From contig JAITSM010000156.1 of assembly GCA_031287815.1 (NCBI GenBank), positions 1 through 5,227 on the forward strand: DNA of 5,227 bases. Direction: 5' to 3'. The stretch's first letter is position 1, and every line of letters starts with the position of its first letter. Of the stretch, positions 1 to 4,958 are shown one piece after another. Both the position numbers and the translations under genes were made by a program. Under the pieces are notes generated by a model. The model did not search any database. It had not been told where the DNA came from and worked only from the letters and a program-made list of their open reading frames with translations. The DNA comes from Prevotellaceae bacterium. GTDB lineage: Bacteria; Bacteroidota; Bacteroidia; Bacteroidales; UBA932.

Positions 1-197
1 CAGCGAACGTCTACGATAGAGTTTTTCTTGGCCGGGTTTTCGGGCACCTGTTCGGGCGAGAGGTAGGCCAGGCTTTCTATCAGCTGTCCGGGCGCCAGCG
101 GCATCAGGGCATTGAGAAAGCTGATGAGCAAGTCGGGATGCTCTCCGAAGATGCGCTTAAACGTCAAATCGTTTTTGGGATCAAGATAGCGTGCCAT
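1..197 (-). CDS. Rpn family recombination-promoting nuclease / PD-(D/E)XK transposase-like protein (5' part only)
   Basis: The first 65 codons of a minus-strand gene are present, from ATG at 197 to the window edge. The protein starts MARYLDPKNDLTFKRIFGEH and continues with HPDLLISFLNALM and, near the cut, SIVDVR. The opening 'DPKNDLTFKRIFG', a following 'LISFLNALM' helix and an 'S.VDVR' strand are typical of the Rpn/PDDEXK_2 family. The aspartate of VDVR is expected to be the first metal-binding residue of the PD-(D/E)XK nuclease core; the E-x-K part lies outside the window. Members are DNA endonucleases related to transposases, usually around 300 residues, and are often multicopy in Bacteroidota. 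They are not insertion sequences with terminal repeats, and no such repeats are seen here. A -7 box at 219-226 and a terminator-like hairpin behind the upstream DUF1015 gene suggest it is transcribed separately. The family call is confident; the function in this organism is not known. Confidence 0.85.
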   Translation of the reverse strand, partial: MARYLDPKNDLTFKRIFGEHPDLLISFLNALMPLAPGQLIESLAYLSPEQVPENPAKKNSIVDVR

Positions 198-218
198 AGT
201 CGTAAGTATTAACCGTTG

Positions 219-226
219 CAAAGGTA
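219..226 (-). promoter_or_regulatory. Bacteroidota-type -7 box for the Rpn-family gene
   Basis: On the minus strand this reads TACCTTTG, an exact match to the TAnnTTTG -7 consensus of the Bacteroidota primary sigma factor, followed by CA. It ends 21 bp before the ATG at 197, giving a predicted leader of about 15 nt. No convincing -33 TTG was found about 20 bp upstream, where the DNA is a T-run plus hairpin, so only half of the promoter is supported. Confidence 0.5.
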
Positions 227-228
227 GT

Positions 229-264
229 AAAAAAAAGGAATATGATACCGGTGAAAACCGTACC
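229..264 (-). terminator. Probable intrinsic terminator of the serC-serA-DUF1015 cluster
   Basis: On the minus strand GGTACGGT (264-257) pairs with ACCGGTATC (252-244) across a TTTC loop. The stem has eight pairs, one of them G-T, and one bulged G at 248. Seven bases further on there is a run of eight T (236-229). The structure lies 32 bp beyond the DUF1015 stop codon, where an operon terminator is expected. The bulge and the gap before the T-run make it imperfect. Confidence 0.45.
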
Positions 265-271
265 TGATAGC

Positions 272-292
272 CGCGCAAAAACTTCCTGCGCG
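272..292 (-). other. GC-rich hairpin just after the DUF1015 stop codon
   Basis: CGCGCA (272-277) and TGCGCG (287-292) form a perfect 6-bp inverted repeat with a 9-nt loop, starting 3 bp past the DUF1015 stop codon. It has no T-run directly behind it. It may protect the mRNA 3' end or act with the adjacent terminator-like hairpin at 244-264. Confidence 0.4.
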
Positions 293-295
293 TAT

Positions 296-1537
296 TTACG
301 AAAGCTTATGTATCGTCAGTCCGCTGCGCAGCTTGGGCTCAAACCACGTAGTTTTCGGCGGCATGATATTGCCGGAATCCGCAATGTCGATAAGCTGTTT
401 CATCGACACCGGGTAGAGGGCAAAGGCAGCGGCCATCTCGCCGCTGTCCACGCGCTTCTTCAATTCGCCGAGCCCGCGTATGCCGCCTACGAAATCAATC
501 CGTTTGGACGTGCGCAGGTCGCCGAGATGCAGGATTTTATTGAACACCCATTCCGAAAGCACCGTTACGTCCAGCACGCCGATAGGGTCGCTGTCGTTGT
601 AGGCGCCGGGTTTGGCGGTGAGCGAATACCACCTGCCGGAAATGTACATCGAGAAGTTGTGCAGCCGCGCCGGTTTATATTCCGCTGTTCCCTTCTCCTC
701 CACGTCGAACGCCGCGCTTAGTTTTTCGAGGAACTGCGGGGGGGGTAGCCCGTTCAAATCCTTTACCACGCGGTTGTAGTCGATAATCTTCAGATGGCTC
801 TCAGGGAAAATCACCGCCATGAAATAATTGTATTCTTCCTCGCCGGTATGGCGGGGGTTGTTCCTGCGTTTCTCCTGTCCCACTAATGCGGCGGCGGCGG
901 TGCGGTGATGCCCGTCGGCTACGTACAGCGCCGGGATTTTGGCAAACAGCGCCGTGATTTGCCTTATGCGCGCATCGTCCTCCATCACCCAGAAGTGGTG
1001 CCCGAAGCCGTCTTCCGATACAAAATCATATTCCGGTTTTTCATTTTCCGTGATTTCCTTCACGAGGGCGTTCATTTCCGGCACATCGGGGTAGGCGAAG
1101 AATACCGGCTCCACGTTGGCATTCTGGATGCGCACGTGTATCATGCGGTCTTCCTCTTTATCCTTGCGCGTCAGTTCATGCTTTTTGATGCGGCCTTCGA
1201 GGTAGTCATCCACATGGGCGGCGGCCACCAGGCCATACTGGGTGCGGCCGTTCATGGTTTGCGCATAAATGTAGTACTTCTCCTTATCATCCTGTTTCAG
1301 CCAGCCGCGCGCTTGCCATTTTGAAAAATTCTCTACCGCCTTATCATACGCCGCCTGCGAATGTTCATCGATAACCGGGTCGAAATCTATTTCCGGTTTA
1401 ATGATATGCAGCAATGATTTCTCGCCGGCTTCGGCTTTTGCTTCCTGCGAGTTTAACACGTCATAAGGGCGCGAAGCCACTTCTTTTGCTATTTCTTTCG
1501 GCGGCCGCAACGCCGCAAAGGGTTTTATCTTTACCAT
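296..1537 (-). CDS. DUF1015 family protein, possible serine/phosphoserine-linked enzyme
   Basis: The 413-residue protein starts MVKIKPFAALRPP and has the DUF1015 hallmarks: an N-terminal 'PFAALRPP...ASRPYDVLN' (6-29), a 'HELTRKDKEEDR' segment (120-131), the strongly conserved 'YVADGHHRTAAA' (205-216), and the closing 'MPPKTTWFEPKLRSGLTIH' (392-410). The length matches full-length family members. No signal peptide or membrane segment is seen, so it is probably cytoplasmic. The biochemical role is not established to my knowledge. It is the last gene of a same-strand cluster after serC and serA, an arrangement I recall from Bacteroides, which ties it to serine metabolism. From memory, DGHHR (208-212) resembles the active-site motif of ParB/sulfiredoxin-fold free-serine kinases (SerK, SbnI), so a phosphotransfer role with serine or O-phosphoserine is a reasonable hypothesis. 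It could instead be regulatory. The 91-bp gap to serA is repeat-filled and has no good promoter, so read-through from serC is assumed. Confidence 0.9.
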   Translation of the reverse strand: MVKIKPFAALRPPKEIAKEVASRPYDVLNSQEAKAEAGEKSLLHIIKPEIDFDPVIDEHSQAAYDKAVENFSKWQARGWLKQDDKEKYYIYAQTMNGRTQYGLVAAAHVDDYLEGRIKKHELTRKDKEEDRMIHVRIQNANVEPVFFAYPDVPEMNALVKEITENEKPEYDFVSEDGFGHHFWVMEDDARIRQITALFAKIPALYVADGHHRTAAAALVGQEKRRNNPRHTGEEEYNYFMAVIFPESHLKIIDYNRVVKDLNGLPPPQFLEKLSAAFDVEEKGTAEYKPARLHNFSMYISGRWYSLTAKPGAYNDSDPIGVLDVTVLSEWVFNKILHLGDLRTSKRIDFVGGIRGLGELKKRVDSGEMAAAFALYPVSMKQLIDIADSGNIMPPKTTWFEPKLRSGLTIHKLS

Positions 1538-1546
1538 AGATTAATT

Positions 1547-1573
1547 GAAAGTTGAAAGTTGAAAGTTAAAAGT
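1547..1573. repeat. GAAAGTT heptamer tandem repeat between serA and DUF1015
   Basis: Three perfect GAAAGTT units (1547-1567) are followed by a degenerate fourth, AAAAGT. An inverted copy, ACTTTCAACT (1621-1630), lies at the other edge of the gap and overlaps the serA stop codon. It is the exact reverse complement of AGTTGAAAGT at 1550-1559 and again at 1557-1566. The two can pair to enclose the palindrome and the second heptamer family. Confidence 0.85.
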
Positions 1574-1575
1574 GG

Positions 1576-1587
1576 GCTGGCGCCAGC
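1576..1587. other. 12-bp perfect palindrome in the serA-DUF1015 gap
   Basis: GCTGGCGCCAGC is its own reverse complement and is the only GC-rich block between two A/T-rich heptamer repeats. Flanking AGT and ACT can extend the pairing with a two-base bulge. It has no T-run on the minus side, so it does not look like an intrinsic terminator. It could be a protein-binding site or an mRNA-processing or stability hairpin. Confidence 0.6.
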
Positions 1588-1590
1588 ACT

Positions 1591-1618
1591 CATAATTCAT
1601 AATCCATAATTCATAATT
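1591..1618. repeat. CATAATT heptamer tandem repeat between serA and DUF1015
   Basis: Four 7-bp units in a row: CATAATT, CATAATC, CATAATT, CATAATT, with one base difference in the second. On the minus strand they read as AATTATG, so each perfect unit contains an ATG. No reading frame of meaningful length follows from them. Confidence 0.85.
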
Positions 1619-1628
1619 CCACTTTCAA

Positions 1629-2549
1629 CTATCCATTCACTTGAAACGTTTTGTCTCCGTGCTTGAAAAAGTTTACAACTTGGCGGGCGGCAGCCAGTCC
1701 CGCATTGATGTTGGCTTCGGCGGTTTCGGCGCCCATCTTCTTGGGGGTGGAAAAATAGCGCACGCCGAATTTCTCCTGCAATACGGCGTGATTGTCGGGT
1801 GCAATGTCCGACACATATTTCAAGTCGGTGCGCTCTTCCATTACCTTTAGCAGCTCGTCTTCATGAATCACTTCCTTACGCGCGGTATTCACCAAGCAAG
1901 CGCCTTTCGGCATCCCGGAAAGCAACGCATAGCCGATAGACTGTTTCGTTTGCGCGGTAGCCGGAATATGCAGCGATACGTACTGGCAACGGCTGTACAA
2001 CTCCGCCGCATCAGCGCAAACCTGCACGCCGTCCTTTTCTATAGTTTCTTTGGGCACGAACGGGTCGAAAGCATGCACTTCCATTCCGAACCCCTTGCCG
2101 ATAGCGGCTACCAAACGCCCCACGTTTCCGTAAGCATGAATGCCCAATGACTTTCCCTTCAATTCCGAGCCTGTGCCCGGCTGGAAGGTATTGCGCGCCA
2201 TATACACCATCATCCCAACGGCCAACTCCGCAACGGCATTGGCATTTTGACCGGGCGTATTCATCGCCACAATACCGCGCGCCGTGCAGGCGGATAAATC
2301 AAGGTTGTCGTATCCCGCGCCGGCACGCACTACAATCTTCAACTGCTTTGCCGCCGCAATAACTTCTTTCGTTACCTTGTCGGAACGTACAATCAGCCCG
2401 TCGGCGTCCGCCACCGCATTATAGAAAGCATCAACAACGGTGTATTTTTCGAGCAGGCGCAATTCCCCGCCGGCGTCTTCAATGATTTTGCGGATGCCGT
2501 CCACAGCGGTCTTGGCAAACGGCTTTTCGGTAGCTACTACTATTTTCAT
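1629..2549 (-). CDS. serA: D-3-phosphoglycerate dehydrogenase, short form without ACT domain
   Basis: Oxidises 3-phosphoglycerate to 3-phosphohydroxypyruvate with NAD+, the first step of serine synthesis, in the cytoplasm. The 306-residue protein has the D-2-hydroxyacid dehydrogenase layout. The substrate domain contains VVRAGAGYDNLD (73-84). The nucleotide-binding domain starts near KGKSLGIHAYGNVG (131-144), where the first glycine of GxGxxG is replaced by Ala139. D162 ends the second strand, as expected for NAD. NTAR (221-224) supplies the catalytic arginine. The usual catalytic histidine (TPH) is replaced by lysine in STPKKMGAE (K270 or K271). From memory, lysine at this place marks the short type III enzymes of Bacteroides and Entamoeba. 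The usual glutamate position is also altered (SDIAPDNH, 247-254). There is no C-terminal ACT or other regulatory domain, so ACT-mediated serine inhibition is not expected. The start lies 14 bp after the serC stop in an A-rich leader. Assignment as PGDH and not another 2-hydroxyacid dehydrogenase rests partly on the serC neighbour. Confidence 0.93.
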   Translation of the reverse strand: MKIVVATEKPFAKTAVDGIRKIIEDAGGELRLLEKYTVVDAFYNAVADADGLIVRSDKVTKEVIAAAKQLKIVVRAGAGYDNLDLSACTARGIVAMNTPGQNANAVAELAVGMMVYMARNTFQPGTGSELKGKSLGIHAYGNVGRLVAAIGKGFGMEVHAFDPFVPKETIEKDGVQVCADAAELYSRCQYVSLHIPATAQTKQSIGYALLSGMPKGACLVNTARKEVIHEDELLKVMEERTDLKYVSDIAPDNHAVLQEKFGVRYFSTPKKMGAETAEANINAGLAAARQVVNFFKHGDKTFQVNG

Positions 2550-2563
2550 AATTTTTCTTTTAT

Positions 2564-3640
2564 TCAGTTTATTTTTTCAAATTCCTGCATACACTGCACC
2601 AGCGCTTCTACGCTTTCTTTCGGGCAGGCGTTATAAACCGAAGCGCGGAAGCCGCCGACAGAGCGGTGCCCCTTGATACCGACCATGCCGCGTTCTTTGG
2701 CATAATTCAGGAAAGCCTCTTCCTTGTTTTCGTACCCCTTGTTCATCACAAAGCAAATGTTCATCAGCGAGCGGGCTTCTTTCTCCGCCGTGCCGGTAAA
2801 GAGTTTGTTGCGGTCGATTTCGTTGTAAAGCAACGCCGCTTTTTCCACATTCTGCTTATAGATGCCCTGCACGCCGCCCTGCGCCTTCACCCATTTCAGC
2901 GTTTCGTTCATAATCAAAATCGGGAACACCGGCGGCGTATTGAACATGGAGCCGTTCTGGATGTGCGTACGGTAATCGAGTATCGTGGGGAACGGGCGCG
3001 TTACCTTGCCCAGAATATCTTCGCGGACGATGACAAACGCCACGCCGGCCGTGCCCACATTCTTTTGCGCGCCGCCGTAAATCAATCCGTACTTCGACAC
3101 ATCCACCGGGCGGCTCATGATGTCGGACGACATATCCGCCACCAGCGGCACGGGGCTGTCGAGGTCGGTATGTATTTCCGTGCCGTAAATGGTATTGTTG
3201 GTTGTGATATGGAAATAATCGGCGTCGGCGGGGATAACATAATCTTTGGGAATGTAGGTATAATTCCTGTCGGCCGAAGAAGCCACTTTCACCGCCTTGT
3301 CGCCGCCGAGAATCTGCGCTTCCTTAAACGCCTTTTTCGCCCAGACGCCTGTTTCGAGGTACGCCGCTTTCCTTTCCATCAGGTTGTAGGGCACCATCAG
3401 GAACTGCATGCTGGCGCCGCCGCTAAGGAAAAGCACCTTGTAGCCGCCGGGGATATGCAGCAACTCCCGCCACAGCGTTTCCGTTTCGTTCATCACCGCT
3501 TCCCAGTCTTTGCCGCGATGCGACACTTCGATGACCGACATGCCGCTGTCTTTAAAATCTTTTAATGCATCAATGCCGGCTGCTATGGCCGGCTTTGGAA
3601 GTACGCAGGGGCCTGCGTTAAAATTATGTACTTTTTTCAT
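2564..3640 (-). CDS. serC: Phosphoserine aminotransferase
   Basis: A PLP-dependent class V aminotransferase that transfers an amino group from glutamate to 3-phosphohydroxypyruvate, giving O-phosphoserine; family members also act on the vitamin B6 precursor 3-hydroxy-4-phosphohydroxythreonine. The 358 residues match the family length (E. coli about 362). Diagnostic segments in order: HNFNAGPCVLP (5-15), the SHRGKDW substrate region (40-46), FLSGGASMQF (71-80), TTNNTIYGTE (146-155), VADMSSD (167-173), and GGAQKNVG (189-196) with K193 as the PLP Schiff-base lysine. NTPPVFPI (234-241) and KGHRSVGGFRASVYNA (323-338), which has phosphate-binding histidine and arginines, complete it. It is the first gene of the cluster, with a promoter at 3677-3707 and serA 14 bp downstream. 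The 36-nt stretch between the -7 box and the ATG is A/T-rich with no Shine-Dalgarno sequence, usual for this phylum. All key residues appear intact. Confidence 0.97.
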   Translation of the reverse strand: MKKVHNFNAGPCVLPKPAIAAGIDALKDFKDSGMSVIEVSHRGKDWEAVMNETETLWRELLHIPGGYKVLFLSGGASMQFLMVPYNLMERKAAYLETGVWAKKAFKEAQILGGDKAVKVASSADRNYTYIPKDYVIPADADYFHITTNNTIYGTEIHTDLDSPVPLVADMSSDIMSRPVDVSKYGLIYGGAQKNVGTAGVAFVIVREDILGKVTRPFPTILDYRTHIQNGSMFNTPPVFPILIMNETLKWVKAQGGVQGIYKQNVEKAALLYNEIDRNKLFTGTAEKEARSLMNICFVMNKGYENKEEAFLNYAKERGMVGIKGHRSVGGFRASVYNACPKESVEALVQCMQEFEKIN

Positions 3641-3676
3641 ACTATATAATATTTATTTTTTTTCATCTTACCAGTA

Positions 3677-3707
3677 CAAATGTACAAACAATTTCCCATA
3701 ATGGCAA
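3677..3707 (-). promoter_or_regulatory. Bacteroidota-type promoter of the serC-serA-DUF1015 cluster
   Basis: On the minus strand a TTG (3707-3705) is followed by exactly 20 bp and then TACATTTG (3684-3677). This matches the -33 TTG / -7 TAnnTTTG promoter of Bacteroidota with normal spacing. The start of transcription is predicted near 3670, leaving a leader of about 30 nt before the serC ATG. The -7 box lies in a small inverted repeat, GTACA-AA-TGTAC (3674-3685), which is also part of a direct repeat GTACAAAT/GTACAAAC. A regulator could bind there. Confidence 0.7.
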
Positions 3708-3751
3708 GAGGCCTTCATAGATTTAAACACTTTAAAATTCCCGAATGGCGG

Positions 3752-3773
3752 CAGGGGGGCAGCTTCCCCCCTG
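3752..3773. terminator. Strong GC hairpin between the secreted-protein gene and serC
   Basis: CAGGGGGG (3752-3759) and CCCCCCTG (3766-3773) form a perfect 8-bp inverted repeat with a 6-nt loop. Neither side has a clear T-run, so termination is only a guess. The location between two same-strand genes, upstream of the serC promoter, supports a role as an insulator or mRNA 3'-end structure. Confidence 0.35.
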
Positions 3774-3808
3774 TCTTGTATGTCAAGAACATTTTATTTC
3801 TTTAATGA

Positions 3809-3829
3809 CGCCCTGTGGGGAACAAGGCG
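3809..3829 (-). terminator. Hairpin downstream of the secreted-protein gene
   Basis: On the minus strand CGCCTTGT pairs with ACAGGGCG across a 5-nt loop, 72 bp after the stop codon. In minus-strand RNA the fifth pair is a U-G wobble, while in plus-strand RNA it would be a C-A mismatch. This suggests the structure functions in minus-strand transcripts. It is followed by mixed A/T sequence and not a clean T-run, so termination is uncertain. Confidence 0.4.
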
Positions 3830-3901
3830 CAAGAAAGGTGGCGTTTGGTTGAAACGCTTTTATACTATATCTATTTAAATTTATTTGATTACTACGACAG
3901 A

Positions 3902-4918
3902 TTAATTGCACACAACGTGGCTGGCGCAGGAATCCTGCCAGTAACCATCTATCGTGTCTAATGTCCAGATTCCGTCACTCACCGCAAAATGATATTTGTA
4001 GGTGTACGGTTTACCCGTGCATTTGATGTGAGTGCAGTAGCATTGTGAACCCCATAAGGTAGACGCGTGCGGGTATGGAGTGTTACGACAGGCAGTCATG
4101 CAGTTCGCGCAATTTAGCGCACATCCATTCATGCATTTCTCATTTGCATAAGTACTATATTGGCTATTTATCACGTCATCGCATTGATTATACAGCTGGA
4201 CATAAGCCTCATTGCATTGACCGGTACACGCACCGTCATTTAGAGTATATGTTTCATTAGCCTTGCATATCCCGCTACAATCCGTTGTTCCGGTAACGCA
4301 GCAATTCAACAATCCCGCTGCCTCGCCGTTCTTTCCGCACAACGCGCCCGGACAGCCGGTGGCGTCGGTGATGGCGGTAATGGTACCGCCGGAGTAAGTG
4401 TTGGCGTTTACTTCCGCCGTGCCGGAAGCAGTGGTAACAATAAACGGCGGCGTGCCTTTCAAGTCATAGCCGCCGCCGGTTTTGTCTTTCGCATTGGGCG
4501 GGTAGTCGCTGCCGTAGGCGCACCAGTTGAAGCGCCCTACTGCGTTGCTCAGGGTGGCGGTAACGGTCGAAGGGTTGGCGGTTACATAAAAGCCGCGCGT
4601 ATTATCGGCAACGGTCAGTATGCTGCCGGCGGTAGCCGTAGCCCCGCCGATAACGGCTTTGGCAAATGTACCCGGAGAAGTTCCCGCCACCGGGCAAAAA
4701 TCCACCCATACCCACACGCGGTTGTTGGCGGCAGTTCCCGACCACGCCACGCGGAAAGTTACCTGTTGGCGGTCATAATCTACACTGAGCGGCGTAACGG
4801 TAGCCTGCGCAAACAAGCCCTCGAACAAGCCTCCTACGCCCCAAAGAAGGAGGAGAAGAAACCCCCTTAATCCCCCGAAGGGGGACTTTTGTGTTGTTTG
4901 GTTTGATAATGTTTTCAT
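3902..4918 (-). CDS. Secreted cysteine-rich protein of unknown function
   Basis: I chose the ATG at 4918 (338 residues) because a signal peptide follows directly: a polar start, then GFLLLLLWGVGGLFEGLF (19-36), with likely cleavage near FAQ-AT (36-40). An in-frame ATG at 5023 would add 35 residues translated from the repeat array and bury the signal. No lipobox cysteine is seen, so it is probably periplasmic or exported. Residues about 39-165 form a beta-rich module (VTPLSVDYDRQQVTFRVAW, then FNWCAYGSDYPPN and GTPPFIV) that I recall as a recurrent N-terminal part of Bacteroidales surface proteins. Residues 185-338 hold 19 of the 21 cysteines, including CC (206-207), a CxxxCxxxCxxCxxxC run (262-277) and CYC (293-295), suggesting many disulfides or metal binding. 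No catalytic motif, sugar-binding repeat or type IX secretion tail is recognised. The cysteine-rich half looks more A/T-rich in DNA than the first half, so it may be a swapped module. Confidence 0.75.
   Translation of the reverse strand: MKTLSNQTTQKSPFGGLRGFLLLLLWGVGGLFEGLFAQATVTPLSVDYDRQQVTFRVAWSGTAANNRVWVWVDFCPVAGTSPGTFAKAVIGGATATAGSILTVADNTRGFYVTANPSTVTATLSNAVGRFNWCAYGSDYPPNAKDKTGGGYDLKGTPPFIVTTASGTAEVNANTYSGGTITAITDATGCPGALCGKNGEAAGLLNCCVTGTTDCSGICKANETYTLNDGACTGQCNEAYVQLYNQCDDVINSQYSTYANEKCMNGCALNCANCMTACRNTPYPHASTLWGSQCYCTHIKCTGKPYTYKYHFAVSDGIWTLDTIDGYWQDSCASHVVCN
4862..4884 (-). repeat. G5/C5 hairpin element inside the signal-peptide codons
   Basis: On the minus strand CCCCC (4884-4880), TTC, GGGGG (4876-4872), ATTAA, then a second GGGGG (4866-4862). 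The C-run can pair with either G-run, giving two competing hairpins. It covers codons 12-19 (SPFGGLRG) of the secreted protein. The C-TTC-G core is the same as that in the upstream 42-bp array units (plus strand CCCGAAGGG). Confidence 0.8.
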
Positions 4919-4958
4919 AATTATTAGTTGTTTATTGGTTAAATATCCGATAGTATGG

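Noticed and set aside
242..721. Plus-strand open frames at 242-721 and 905-1324
   Set aside because: Both are mostly or wholly antisense to the DUF1015 gene, which matches its family end to end; the translations show no domain.
2666..3565. Plus-strand open frame of 299 codons opposite serC
   Set aside because: It lies wholly antisense to a serC with every family motif intact, and its translation is rich in H, R and F with no recognisable domain, typical of a shadow frame.
3603..3618. Inverted repeat ACGCAGG/CCTGCGT in the first codons of serC
   Set aside because: The bases encode NAGPC of the conserved serC start, and the loop is too short for all seven pairs; a chance product of coding constraint is likely.
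3774..3788. TCTTG/CAAGA mini-hairpin and a TTGACA hexamer in the serC upstream region
   Set aside because: The stem is only five A/T-leaning pairs. TTGACA is a -35 element in other phyla, but no partner -10 is present and the Bacteroidota-type promoter at 3677-3707 explains the start better.
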